From Levilactobacillus tujiorum (lineage in GTDB: Bacteria > Bacillota > Bacilli > Lactobacillales > Lactobacillaceae), in NCBI RefSeq assembly GCF_012641185.1, contig NZ_JAAXLK010000015.1, positions 1-64,000 of the forward strand: a DNA stretch of 64,000 nt. The letters are read 5' to 3'. This document shows positions 41,531-50,446 of the stretch, piece after piece. Every line of letters starts with the position of its first letter. Positions within the stretch are counted from its first letter, which is position 1. The notes under the pieces are model-generated. The model was not told the DNA's origin. It saw nothing but the letters and a program-made list of their open reading frames with translations, and searched no databases. The position numbers and the translations under genes are program-made.

Positions 41531-41884
41531 CTACAAACGATGTGACTCGTTTGGATCATTATCTAATTGTGAACCGAAAACGTGCCGTTCCAAATTGGAT
41601 AGCCGTTTCAAGATGTCCATGTTAGTGGCACTTGAAACCGGTTGGCTCGTCGTTGACGTTTGACGCTGTGCGCCACCCACTTGAACTTGTTTCGTAAGTT
41701 CGTCGACCTTAGCCAGTAACCGTTCGTTTTCTTCTTGAAGCCGTTGATTTTCCTTAACAAAGGTGTCGTAGTCCTTAATGACGTTGTCTAAGAAACTATC
41801 AACGTCATCTGGATCGTAACCGCGCATCTTTTGTCGAAATTGCTTTTGCAAAATTTCCTTGGGAGTGAAATTAACGTTTTCCAT
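41531..41884 (-). CDS. gpsB: Cell-division regulator GpsB
   Basis: A 117-residue DivIVA-family coiled-coil protein. The membrane-binding/PBP-binding N-terminus [42 protein letters not shown] has the Y-D-P-D-D-V-D-x-F-L signature, followed by a coiled coil (about 45-75) and a short C-terminal trimerising helix ([13 protein letters not shown]). It shuttles PBP1 between septum and side wall. CGAGGTG precedes the ATG. The neighbours ypsA upstream and rnpB downstream are conserved in Bacilli. Confidence 0.95.
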   Translation of the reverse strand: MENVNFTPKEILQKQFRQKMRGYDPDDVDSFLDNVIKDYDTFVKENQRLQEENERLLAKVDELTKQVQVGGAQRQTSTTSQPVSSATNMDILKRLSNLERHVFGSQLDNDPNESHRL

Positions 41885-41938
41885 TGATCTTTACACCTCG
41901 TTGTCTTATCAAACCGGCAATTAATATAATACCAGTTT

Positions 41939-42508
41939 TTATTCGTTTTGGGAACCATTATTTAAATTTTCTTGATATTCATTGGCACTTTCTTGTAACC
42001 AATCCATATCGATGAGTGTTAAAGGGTAAGTATGTTGCTCCTGAAACTGCTGAATGGCGCGATAATCATACTTTGGTTTGCCTTCGACCTCTAAATCATA
42101 TACCATGACCGCCTCATCTGTATGGGTCAACATAAATTCTTGATAGTTTCTTAACTGTTGGGGGCCATGATAAGGTTGCTCACTAACGGATTGGTGAAAA
42201 TCCACCTGACTGGCCAGTGTCGCATACTGGGCTTGATTGCCTTCGTTCCAGTTGTTGCCAAATTCAGCAAACGGCGTCATCATCGCGATATTCAGTTCGG
42301 GATAATCCTGCTTGAGCTTCAAAGCCACTTCCGCGGACCACTGCTCGACCCCCAGCTGACCACCCGTGATGACCCAATTAGTCCCGGCTTCGACCTTGTT
42401 AATCAACAATTTACGTAGTGTATCCTTGATGACCAACAACTTGGGATCTTGATTCCCAAAGACCCCTAGCTCGTAGCTTCGGTACCCTGTTAGCCACAAT
42501 CGACTCAC
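41939..42508 (-). CDS. ypsA: YpsA/DUF1273 (SLOG superfamily) protein
   Basis: A 189-residue protein with a Rossmann-like SLOG fold: LTGYRSYELGVFG, NWVITGGQLGVEQWSAEVALKLKQDYPELNIAMMTPFAEFG and HTDEAVMVYDLEVEGKPKYDYRAI, all YpsA signatures. SLOG proteins bind nucleotide-like ligands; YpsA affects cell division in Bacillus and Staphylococcus and lies beside gpsB here as there. A GTG at 42508 is chosen (GGGGGAA upstream) over the TTG at 42511. Confidence 0.85.
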   Translation of the reverse strand: MSRLWLTGYRSYELGVFGNQDPKLLVIKDTLRKLLINKVEAGTNWVITGGQLGVEQWSAEVALKLKQDYPELNIAMMTPFAEFGNNWNEGNQAQYATLASQVDFHQSVSEQPYHGPQQLRNYQEFMLTHTDEAVMVYDLEVEGKPKYDYRAIQQFQEQHTYPLTLIDMDWLQESANEYQENLNNGSQNE

Positions 42509-42701
42509 CAAATTCCCCCTTTTGATACTAGTCTACCTATTAGTGTAGCGAAAATTCGGGGCAGCAGCAAACAAAATCGTCAAATAAGAAAACATTTCTT
42601 TAGAATTTGTTTGGGAGTTTTTATTTCGGGGTCAGCTTGGTATAATGTCAATAACTGGGCCGCAAATGAAAGCCTGCTTTCAACTAAGGAGTGAGGAACC
42701 A

Positions 42702-43310
42702 ATGACTATTCGGTACCCCAACGGAAATGCTTATCGAGCACCAGCCACATCAACGGGGCCCAAATTTGCCAGTCGCTATACCAACTACGGTAAACGCGGT
42801 ATGACACTGGAAGAGGAGCTAAATCAAAGTAATACCTATTATCAGACGCATGGTCTCGCGGTGGTACATAAAAAGCCCACCCCGATTCAAATTGTCAAGG
42901 TCGATTACCCTAAGCGGAGCGCTGCCGTCATCAAGGAAGCCTACTTTAGTACCGCGTCCACGACTGATTACAATGGCGTCTATCAAGGGCATTATCTGGA
43001 TTTCGACGCTAAGGAAACCAAAAACAAGGCGTCATTTCCACTGAAGAATTTTCATCAACACCAGATTGATCATATGCGGGCCTGTCTAGGTCAAGGCGGC
43101 ATCTGTTTTGCCATTATTAAATTCGTTAGTCGCCAAGAAACCTTCCTATATCCTGCATCTGATCTATTTACTTTCTGGGATAATCAAGCTAACGGTGGGC
43201 GTAAGTCCATTCCTTACACGGACATCGCCGCTAGTGGTATCAAGCTCATCGCGCAGTTACAATTGCCGGTGCCCTATCTTAACGCCGTGGACCAGCTACT
43301 TAAGCGGTAG
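42702..43310 (+). CDS. recU: Holliday-junction resolvase RecU
   Basis: A 202-residue nuclease resolving recombination intermediates. The RecU fold is seen in NQSNTYYQTHGLAVVHKKPTPIQIVKVDYP, then the metal-binding acidic residues in TTDYNGVYQGHYLDFDAKETKNKASFPLKNFHQHQIDHM (D-x-n-E-x-K) and the end AASGIKLIAQLQLPVPYL. ATG 42702 has GAGGA 5 bases upstream; the frame extends to 42645 without support. The start is conserved (MTIRYPNG). It is paired with the PBP1A gene, as in other Firmicutes. Confidence 0.95.
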   Translation: MTIRYPNGNAYRAPATSTGPKFASRYTNYGKRGMTLEEELNQSNTYYQTHGLAVVHKKPTPIQIVKVDYPKRSAAVIKEAYFSTASTTDYNGVYQGHYLDFDAKETKNKASFPLKNFHQHQIDHMRACLGQGGICFAIIKFVSRQETFLYPASDLFTFWDNQANGGRKSIPYTDIAASGIKLIAQLQLPVPYLNAVDQLLKR

Positions 43311-43340
43311 CTGACACGTTTAAATGCAAAGGAGATTACC

Positions 43341-45671
43341 ATGTCTAGTAACAATTCAAGCAGAGAGACTCGGATGAGCCGCAATGCCGAACGTCGCGTC
43401 AATCAAACTGGAAATACGGGCGGTCCCAAACGTCCCCATAATGGTTGGCGGACTTTTCGTCGCGTTCTTTTCATCATTATCGCCATTGGGGTGTTGGGCA
43501 TTCTCTTCGGCGCTGGACTTTTCTTTTTCTACGCGCAAAGCGCACCGAAGATTTCCCAATCCGCCCTCTCCAGCGACGCCTCAACTCGGGTATACGATGC
43601 CAATGGGACCGTCATTTCACGGTTGGGCGCGCAGAACCGGAGCTACGTTAAATCCAAGAACATTCCGGCAGCACTGAAACAAGCAGTCGTCTCCACTGAA
43701 GATCGTCGTTTCTACAAGAACAGCGGGGTTGATCCTATCCGAATCGTTGGTGCTGCACTGGCCAACGTCACTGGTTCGTCACTCGGAATGCAAGGTGGGA
43801 GTACCTTAACGCAACAACTGGTTAAGCTCTCCGTCTTCTCAACGGCTGCTTCTGACCGAACTTTGAAGCGTAAAGCGCAAGAAGCTTGGCTAGCGCTGAA
43901 GGTTGATCACAATTACTCTAAGGATCAAATCCTCGAATACTACATCAACAAGGTTTACATGGGTAATGGTGTCTACGGGATGCAAACGGCCGCCCAATAT
44001 TACTACGGTAAAAACTTAAAAGCATTGGACTTGTCCCAACTCGCCATGTTGGCGGGGATGCCCCAATCACCAACTAATTACGATCCAACAACCTACCCAG
44101 CGCTGGCTAAGAAGCGCCGGGACCTAGTCCTCGATGCCATGGCCAAAAACAATGTCATCACCAGTGCTCAGGCCGCTCAGGCTAAGGCAACGAGTGTTAA
44201 AGCTGGTTTAGCCACAACTCACAAGTCAACGGCTACTGCCAGTGCTAAGACAACTAAAGTGATCGACGCCTACCTCAAGCAGGTGTACGCCGAACTCAAG
44301 ACCAAGGGCTACAACACGACAACTGGTGGCCTCAAAGTTTACACTAACCTCGACATGGGTGCTCAGAGAAAAGTGTACGACATCGTCAATGGCGGTAGCT
44401 ACGTTAACTTCCCTTCTAGCAAGTTCCAAGTCGGGTCAACCATTGTCGATCCTAATAATGGGAAGGTTGTCGCAATGATCGGTGGCCGTAAGACTGGTAA
44501 TGTCACCTTTGGCCTGAACCGCGCTGTTCAAACTGACCGGTCCAGTGCTTCCACGGCTAAACCCCTAATGGATTATGGTCCAGCGATCGAGTACCTCAAC
44601 TACCCAACTTATGAGCCGGTTAAGGATACGGCATTTACCTACCCGGGCACGGATAAAAACCTCTACGATTGGGATAAGCAGTATCAAGGGACCATCACCA
44701 TGCGGAAGGCCTTGTACGAATCTCGAAACATCCCCGCTATTCGAACCTTACAAAACGTTGGGATCAAGAAAGCCACAACCTTCCTTAACGGCTTAGGCAT
44801 GTCATTTGATAAGACGTTAACCCTGCAAAATGGGATTGGCCTCTACATCTCCACTGAGCAGGAAGCCGCCGCTTATGCCGCCTTCGCTAACGGTGGGACC
44901 TACTACAAGCCTTACCTGGTTTCTAAAGTTGTGACTCAGGATGGTAAAGCGCACAACTACGCCTCGACTGGTAAGAAGGCCATGAGTGCGGCGACGGCCT
45001 TCATGCTCACGGACATGATGAAAGACGTCATGACCAACGAGAATGGTTCTGGTCGTTCCGCCGCCATTTCCGGCCTGTATCAAGCTGGTAAGACTGGGAC
45101 TGATTCCTACCCTGATGACTACGCGGACAAGGTCCCGGATGGCGCCACGATGGATTCCTGGTTCACGGGATACACCAAGAACTACGCCGTCTCTGTCTGG
45201 ACGGGTTACGACAAACAGTTCCAGACGGGTCACTACGTCAGCGAGTCTGAGACAACGATCGCTCAAGAAATTTACAAGTACACCATGAGCTACATGGCCT
45301 CCAAGTCGACCAATACGGACTGGACTAAGCCAAGCACCGTCACGGAAACGCGGCAAAATGGCAAGACGGAATACTATGTCACTGGACATCCTGGTACCGT
45401 CTCTGACACCACCGCGACGAGCCAGTACGGGTCAACGAATACCACTAGCTCCTCCGCCTACAGTACCAACGGCCAGGTGACGACCAATTCAAGTAGCAGT
45501 TACCGGACAGAATCGTCCACAACCAGTCAATCGAGTGCCAGCAAGGAATCATCAAGCACTGAGCAGACGACTGGTGGCAACAACGGACATGATGACAACG
45601 ACAACTCTACTAATTCCACCGACACATCATCGGCAACAACCACTCAGAACAAGGACAACGACAAGGATTAG
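43341..45671 (+). CDS. ponA: Bifunctional class A penicillin-binding protein (PBP1A)
   Basis: A 776-residue peptidoglycan synthase. One membrane anchor (about 37-60), the GT51 glycosyltransferase with TEDRRFYKNSGVDPIRI and GGSTLTQQLVKL (about 110-290), and a transpeptidase with S-x-x-K in SSASTAKPLMDYG (about 398), S-x-N in YESRNIPAIR and K-T-G-T in AGKTGTDSYPDD (about 585). The tail (from about 690) is a long Ser/Thr/Asn-rich, low-complexity segment typical of lactobacilli. It starts 30 bases after recU with AAAGGAG upstream and is followed by a terminator. Confidence 0.95.
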   Translation: MSSNNSSRETRMSRNAERRVNQTGNTGGPKRPHNGWRTFRRVLFIIIAIGVLGILFGAGLFFFYAQSAPKISQSALSSDASTRVYDANGTVISRLGAQNRSYVKSKNIPAALKQAVVSTEDRRFYKNSGVDPIRIVGAALANVTGSSLGMQGGSTLTQQLVKLSVFSTAASDRTLKRKAQEAWLALKVDHNYSKDQILEYYINKVYMGNGVYGMQTAAQYYYGKNLKALDLSQLAMLAGMPQSPTNYDPTTYPALAKKRRDLVLDAMAKNNVITSAQAAQAKATSVKAGLATTHKSTATASAKTTKVIDAYLKQVYAELKTKGYNTTTGGLKVYTNLDMGAQRKVYDIVNGGSYVNFPSSKFQVGSTIVDPNNGKVVAMIGGRKTGNVTFGLNRAVQTDRSSASTAKPLMDYGPAIEYLNYPTYEPVKDTAFTYPGTDKNLYDWDKQYQGTITMRKALYESRNIPAIRTLQNVGIKKATTFLNGLGMSFDKTLTLQNGIGLYISTEQEAAAYAAFANGGTYYKPYLVSKVVTQDGKAHNYASTGKKAMSAATAFMLTDMMKDVMTNENGSGRSAAISGLYQAGKTGTDSYPDDYADKVPDGATMDSWFTGYTKNYAVSVWTGYDKQFQTGHYVSESETTIAQEIYKYTMSYMASKSTNTDWTKPSTVTETRQNGKTEYYVTGHPGTVSDTTATSQYGSTNTTSSSAYSTNGQVTTNSSSSYRTESSTTSQSSASKESSSTEQTTGGNNGHDDNDNSTNSTDTSSATTTQNKDNDKD

Positions 45672-45695
45672 CATTGCCGGCTAGCTTAACCGGTC

Positions 45696-45731
45696 AAAGC
45701 CTGTTGAAGAATTTCTTCAACGGGCTTTTTT
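45696..45731 (+). terminator. Terminator of recU-pbp1A
   Basis: AAAGCCTGTTGAAG (45696-45709) pairs with CTTCAACGGGCTTT (45715-45728) with one G-U pair, followed by TTTTTT. Confidence 0.85.
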
Positions 45732-45794
45732 GATTTAACCGTCTGATTTCAACATGACTGTTTGGCGACTGCGTGTTAAACGCCAACGACATTG

Positions 45795-45823
45795 GACTAC
45801 CTCAAAACGAGGTGGTCTTTTTT
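45795..45823 (+). terminator. Second terminator-like hairpin in the pbp1A/phosphatase gap
   Basis: GACTACCTC (45795-45803) pairs with GAGGTGGTC (45809-45817) with one G-U pair, followed by TTTTTT. It lies 65 bases behind the first terminator, so it may be a backup or may end a short RNA. The remaining gap to 46020 is AT-rich leader with no gene seen. Confidence 0.7.
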
Positions 45824-46020
45824 ACTGAAAAATTAATGAAAACAGGTCATTATTAGTCTTGCAATACTCAAATATTAGCGTATTCATCGTTGTGTATCGG
45901 TTTGGTATGGTTCACGTATAGGTTTGATGAAGCCGCCCACATTATGATTCAAGTCAGGTATGATGAAAATTGAACCACAGAATCAAAATATATCTTTCAA
46001 AGTGAAAGGCAGGAGTTTCA

Positions 46021-47748
46021 ATGAAAACCAGACAACGTACATGGACTAAACGGGTCACCGCCATTCTCTCATTGGCAGCCGTAACGCTTCCCCTAGCAAC
46101 CAACGTGGCGCAAGCCAGCACAACTGCGCAATTAGCGCCGCAACGGGCCGTTTATGGCTACTTTACGGATACATATAAGCAAAACGTGCCGACCTACAAG
46201 ACGGCGGCCAACAATCCAATGATCGGGATGCTTTCCGAATTTTCCAACTACTACGCGGACGGCAAAAATCTGAATAAAGAGTTAATGCAGGAAAACATTG
46301 ACAAGTCAGCACAGATTACCCAGAATCGAACACCCGCAGAAGAAGAACGCTCCTACTTAACCGACCGGCGTGATCTTCGCTACAGCGTTATTAACGCGCT
46401 TGGCCCCTATGCACCCGCATTTATTAAAAATGCAAATGCGCAAACGCCTTTCCACAAAATGCCAAGCACACCCGACCCGGTCAACCAAAAGCACGCCCAC
46501 GTTGATTGGGCCGATGAACATGCCAAATTAGGACCGATCGTGGCCTTCATGAATCACAATTCCTACACAGCCTATTCCAACACCGGAATTGTAAAAAGCG
46601 TTGTTCGCTACCAACGCCCTTATCGTTGGAGTACCGACGTTAAACCCTTACCCGCGCTTTCAAAAATTATGGCTGCAGCTCCCGCAACCGATTTTGACTT
46701 TGCTAGCGGCCACACCACCACTGGCTTCGAAGATGGTCTGTCACTAGCTTACGCGTTCCCAGAAAGATTCCAAGAACTCCTCACGCGTTCCTCAGAGATT
46801 GGACTTGACCGTGTCATCGCCGGCCGCCACTCGCCGCTTGCAGTGATGGGTGGCCGGATGGCCGGAAGTGCCGTTGTCGCTTCCGCTTTGAATAACTTCA
46901 GTAACCAGGACATGATGAAAAAGGCTTATGATGCCGCTCATTCTGCTGATTTACTAGGAAGCAGAGATACTTCGGCCCAGGATGATTTCGCTGACTACCA
47001 AAAGAACCGGGACGACTACCGGTACCGAATGACTTACGGCTTCAAGCAAATCGGAAATCCCAACGTTGACATGCACGTTCCCAAGGGGGCCGAAGCTTTG
47101 CTTGCAACTCGCCTCCCTTATCTGACGGACACGCAACGTCGTGATGTTCTGTTCACGACTGGTATGCCTTCCGGTTATCCTTTAATGGATGATGCCGAAG
47201 GTTGGGGCCGCTTAGACCTCTTCTCCGCTGCCAGTGGTTATGGCAAGTTTAACGACGCCGTTACGGTTAAAATGAATGCTGCTAAGGGCGGCTTCAACGC
47301 CCAAGATAATTGGCGTAACGACATCTCCGGTAAGGGATCATTAATCAAGGCCGGTAGTGGCTTACTCCAATTGAGTGGGAACAACACTTATGCCGGTGGC
47401 GTGAGCGTAAAGGGTGGCACAGTACGATTAGCCTCCACCACAGCTACTGGTAAGGGTAGCGTGCAAGTCAAGCGCGGTTCCCTTCAACTAAGCACTCAAA
47501 AGGCCGTTATCAAGGGACACTACCAACAAGCCAAGAACGGCCAATTATCCCTAGCGAAGACTGCCCGCTTAACCATTGAGAAGAATGCCAAGTTAGCTGG
47601 TACGTTAAAGTTAACGAATGGTCATTTGAAAAATGGCGCCACAATTATGACCTTCCATAGTCATAAGGGTAAATTTGCCCACGTGACGGGGCTTTCAAAG
47701 GGCTGGCACGTCGTTTACACGAAGCATGCCGTTAAATTAGTCAAATAG
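46021..47748 (+). CDS. Secreted PAP2-type acid phosphatase with an autotransporter-type beta repeat
   Basis: A 575-residue exported protein. A Sec signal peptide (1-33, ending NVAQAS) is followed by a PAP2/class A acid phosphatase domain (about 100-310): KSVVRYQRP (K-x6-R-P), DFASGHTTTGFE and LDRVIAGRHSPLAVMGG. In this last motif the Asp usually four residues after the His is Ala. The C-terminal part (about 435-575) starts with SLIKAGSGLLQLSGNNTY, an autotransporter-associated beta-strand repeat, followed by further beta-rich repeats. There is no LPxTG motif. AGGCAGGAG precedes the ATG, and a perfect terminator follows. Confidence 0.8.
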   Translation: MKTRQRTWTKRVTAILSLAAVTLPLATNVAQASTTAQLAPQRAVYGYFTDTYKQNVPTYKTAANNPMIGMLSEFSNYYADGKNLNKELMQENIDKSAQITQNRTPAEEERSYLTDRRDLRYSVINALGPYAPAFIKNANAQTPFHKMPSTPDPVNQKHAHVDWADEHAKLGPIVAFMNHNSYTAYSNTGIVKSVVRYQRPYRWSTDVKPLPALSKIMAAAPATDFDFASGHTTTGFEDGLSLAYAFPERFQELLTRSSEIGLDRVIAGRHSPLAVMGGRMAGSAVVASALNNFSNQDMMKKAYDAAHSADLLGSRDTSAQDDFADYQKNRDDYRYRMTYGFKQIGNPNVDMHVPKGAEALLATRLPYLTDTQRRDVLFTTGMPSGYPLMDDAEGWGRLDLFSAASGYGKFNDAVTVKMNAAKGGFNAQDNWRNDISGKGSLIKAGSGLLQLSGNNTYAGGVSVKGGTVRLASTTATGKGSVQVKRGSLQLSTQKAVIKGHYQQAKNGQLSLAKTARLTIEKNAKLAGTLKLTNGHLKNGATIMTFHSHKGKFAHVTGLSKGWHVVYTKHAVKLVK

Positions 47749-47756
47749 TTCAATTC

Positions 47757-47798
47757 AAAAGATCCAGTGGCCGATAAAATTGCGCCACTGGATCTTTT
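47757..47798. terminator. Terminator of the phosphatase gene
   Basis: A perfect 15-bp stem AAAAGATCCAGTGGC (47757-47771) with GCCACTGGATCTTTT (47784-47798). Usable in both directions. Confidence 0.9.
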
Positions 47799-47869
47799 AT
47801 AGGTTATTTTCTTTTAAATTACCTAGACGCGGTTACGGTTAAAGTCAACCATGCGTTCCACAATAGGCC

Positions 47870-48568
47870 CTAGTTATCCGTCAATTTAAAAATCGGGACG
47901 TCGGGAATATCATTGCCAGGCGTTGCCGGGTTGGCCGCATTGGATCGGGGATGCTGGCGTTCCTTTTCGCGCTGCACCTGTGCCGCTGTCTTGAGGTTTT
48001 TCTTTTCCCAATTGAGCAAGATGCGGTCCATGTATTTCAGACTGTAAGCCTGGCTCAATACCGCTTCCTTTAACGCCAACTGAATCAATTCTGGTCGATA
48101 ATGGTCCTCGTCCAACCACTGATTAATGCTCTCCATCTCTAGCGGTGACAGCGGCCGGCCAAACTCGGTTTCAATCTGATTAAATACCGTGGCGCGATCG
48201 TTGGTTGCGGAAACCTTGGCTGCCTTTTTCGTCGTCTGCACAGCCAGCTGACTGAGTTTTTCGGTCAATAGGTGAAAGTCATACGCATCTTGTTTCTGTC
48301 CCTGTGCGTCGGGCACACTCGTAATGGTCATCAACTTATTCGCAATCAATTCGTGCAACACCTGATAGACCCGTTGCTTATCCCAACCTAAATGGTCCGC
48401 CAAAATATCAGCTTCGGGCATCCGCTGGCCCCGATCAATATACCGGCGTAGCTGCAAGAACACCAATAATTGATCGGTAGTCATTCCCACCTCGCGAAAA
48501 TGATCCAGCAAATAATTGGCGATACTCGTCTGGCCCGCTTGAATATACCGTTGTGCAAATTCCTCCAT
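47870..48568 (-). CDS. dnaD: DnaD domain-containing replication protein
   Basis: A 232-residue primosome component. The N-terminal winged-helix DDBH1 domain includes QAGQTSIANYLLDHFREVGMTTDQLLVFLQLRRYI and ILADHLGWDKQRVYQVLHELI. The C-terminal DDBH2 domain has FGRPLSPLEMESINQWLDEDHYRPELIQLALKEAVLSQAYSLKYMDRILLNWEKKNL, ending with the YxxxIL-x-x-W signature. It helps load the helicase at the origin and at stalled forks. ATG 48568 has GGGAGGA 6 bases upstream; the frame extends to 48649 without a ribosome site. Downstream of aspB, as in Bacilli. Confidence 0.9.
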   Translation of the reverse strand: MEEFAQRYIQAGQTSIANYLLDHFREVGMTTDQLLVFLQLRRYIDRGQRMPEADILADHLGWDKQRVYQVLHELIANKLMTITSVPDAQGQKQDAYDFHLLTEKLSQLAVQTTKKAAKVSATNDRATVFNQIETEFGRPLSPLEMESINQWLDEDHYRPELIQLALKEAVLSQAYSLKYMDRILLNWEKKNLKTAAQVQREKERQHPRSNAANPATPGNDIPDVPIFKLTDN

Positions 48569-48701
48569 GCAAATTCCTCCCACATTTAGTTCATCTACTG
48601 ATGGCAAGAAACGACCGAGCACCCTCGCGGCAACTCGATCGTTCATCATTTCAAGTCTATTTTTCCACTACTCATGCGTGCGTTCGCTTAACCACAAGTG
48701 A

Positions 48702-49877
48702 CTAGTGACTCAGCCAATCTTTCAGCCGATCCATTGCGCGTTGCAGGGTTGCTAAATCCGTCGCATAACTTAACCGAATATGCCCTGGTAGCCCAAAGGC
48801 TTCGCCGGTAACGGTAGCGACGTGTGCTTCATCTAGCATCAACGCGACAAAGTCGGTCGTATTCTTCACGTGTTTGAGCGCCATAGCGGCAGTCACATCC
48901 GGGAAGAAATAAAAGGCACCGGCCGGCTTAGTGAGGTTAAACCCCGGTAACGCCGCTAATTGCGGATAAATGGCATCACGCCGCCGCTTGAATCCAGCCT
49001 TCATTTGCGTCACCGCTGATTGATCCCCCGTTAACGCCGCCGTTGCCGCCGCTTGGCTCACAGCTGCCGGATTACCCGTCATGTGTGATAAAACGGTCTT
49101 CAACGCGCTAGCAATCTTTGCGTTAGCCACCGCATACCCAATCCGCCAACCCGTCATAGCATAAGTCTTCGAGACACCATTAATCAGCACCGTATGGTCA
49201 TCAATCTCAGGGGAAATGCCTAACATTGAAGGCGCTACGTGCGACGTGTCATAGAGCAATTCGCCATAAATTTCATCGGCAACCACCGTCAAGTCATGGG
49301 CTACCGCAAATTCACCAATCGCTTGGAGTTCCGCCCGCGTGTAAGTCGTGCCACTTGGGTTCTGCGGTGAATTCAAGACGACGGCCTTGGTTGCTGGCGT
49401 TAAGGCTTGTGCCAATTGCGTCGGGGTCACCTTCAGTGAAGCCGTGGGTGCCACCTCGATAGGCTGACCACTCGCTAACTTGACCTGTTCACTGTAGCTC
49501 ACCCAGTAAGGCGCTGGCAAAAGCACCTCATCCCCCGGGTTCAACAGCACTTGAAAGAGTGCGTACAGCGCCATTTTGGCACCCGTCGTGACGACCACTT
49601 GACTGGGGTCAACCTGTACACCGTGCAGTGTTGCCAGATTAACCGCAATAGCTTGCCGCAGTGGCAACACCCCTTCAGTCGCTGTATAGCCATTCACTTG
49701 ATCATTTTGAATCGCCGTCACCGCCGCATCTTTAATCGCTTGCGGAGTAGCGTAATCCGGCTGACCAACACTAAGATTGATCACGTCGACGCCCTGTGCT
49801 TGGAGCAACTGGGCTTTTTGGCCCGTTGCCAATGTTGCTGACGGACTAACCGCCAATGCCCGTTGGGACAATTGCAT
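48702..49877 (-). CDS. aspB: Class I/II aminotransferase (aspartate aminotransferase type)
   Basis: A 391-residue PLP enzyme. VINLSVGQPDYATPQAIKDAA is the fold-type I start. NSPQNPSGTTYTRAEL and VVADEIYGELLYD bind PLP, and the Schiff-base lysine is in LINGVSKTYAMTGWRIGY (S-K-x-x-x-M-x-G-x-R). AFYFFPDV and the terminal HIRLSYATDLATLQRAMDRL complete it. It probably interconverts aspartate and glutamate/2-oxo acids. ATG 49877 has GAGGAGG 8 bases upstream. It lies between tseB and dnaD, the order of Bacillus ypmB-aspB-asnS-dnaD, but asnS is absent. Confidence 0.9.
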   Translation of the reverse strand: MQLSQRALAVSPSATLATGQKAQLLQAQGVDVINLSVGQPDYATPQAIKDAAVTAIQNDQVNGYTATEGVLPLRQAIAVNLATLHGVQVDPSQVVVTTGAKMALYALFQVLLNPGDEVLLPAPYWVSYSEQVKLASGQPIEVAPTASLKVTPTQLAQALTPATKAVVLNSPQNPSGTTYTRAELQAIGEFAVAHDLTVVADEIYGELLYDTSHVAPSMLGISPEIDDHTVLINGVSKTYAMTGWRIGYAVANAKIASALKTVLSHMTGNPAAVSQAAATAALTGDQSAVTQMKAGFKRRRDAIYPQLAALPGFNLTKPAGAFYFFPDVTAAMALKHVKNTTDFVALMLDEAHVATVTGEAFGLPGHIRLSYATDLATLQRAMDRLKDWLSH

Positions 49878-49893
49878 ATGACCTGCCTCCTCG

Positions 49894-50397
49894 TTAGATA
49901 TTGGAGATTTGTTGGAGAACTTTTCCGTTACTGTACTGGTACGTGAGGTAGCAGAGCTTACCACTCTTATTCAGGTAGCTAATCTGCCAAGCTGGCTTCC
50001 CGTTAAACATACTCAATGCCGCTGACAAAACCTTCTTCGGGTTATGTTGCCAAACCTTTTGCAACGCCGCATTGCGAGATAAGCCCGCGCTTTGCTTCAA
50101 AACGGTGACATCATTGCCAGTCTTGGGCACGATGGCATAGACCGCCTGCTTCGCCTTATTCTTCCCTACGACTGTGTAGTACGTTGTATCTAAATTTGTC
50201 CAGTAGAAATCGCTGGTGCTCGTCAAATGACCCGCTTTTTTGGCGACCGATTCGGCCCGCGTTTGGTCTTGGCTGAGTGGCTTCGTGGCCTTATGAATCA
50301 GATAACCCGCACTCAGCAACAACACCAGGATAACCACTAACACACTGAGTAATACCCAGTGCCGCGGCCGTTGGCGTCGTTGATACTGTTGTCTCAT
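49894..50397 (-). CDS. TseB-like cell-wall protein (DUF5590)
   Basis: A 167-residue membrane-anchored protein. A short basic N-terminus is followed by a helix (about 16-38, LLSVLVVILVLLLSAGYLI) and an extracytoplasmic domain with two PepSY-like repeats: TSTSDFYWTNLDTTYYTVVGKNKAKQAVYAIVPK and AALSMFNGKPAWQISYLNKSGKLCYLTYQYSNGKVL. In Bacillus, TseB (YpmB) modulates PBP2A and cell width. It sits between dinG and aspB, the same place as ypmB. One cysteine is present in the extracytoplasmic domain. Confidence 0.8.
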   Translation of the reverse strand: MRQQYQRRQRPRHWVLLSVLVVILVLLLSAGYLIHKATKPLSQDQTRAESVAKKAGHLTSTSDFYWTNLDTTYYTVVGKNKAKQAVYAIVPKTGNDVTVLKQSAGLSRNAALQKVWQHNPKKVLSAALSMFNGKPAWQISYLNKSGKLCYLTYQYSNGKVLQQISNI

Positions 50398-50446
50398 CAA
50401 TTTTCCATCGTACTCCCTTGTCAGAATTCATTCTGCTCCAATTATA

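Noticed and set aside
41377-41625. Open frame on the plus strand
   Set aside because: It crosses rnpB and the antisense strand of gpsB, both of which are well supported.
44817-45389. 190-residue open frame on the minus strand
   Set aside because: Antisense to the transpeptidase domain of the PBP1A gene; composition biased to Val/Arg/Gly as expected of a shadow frame.
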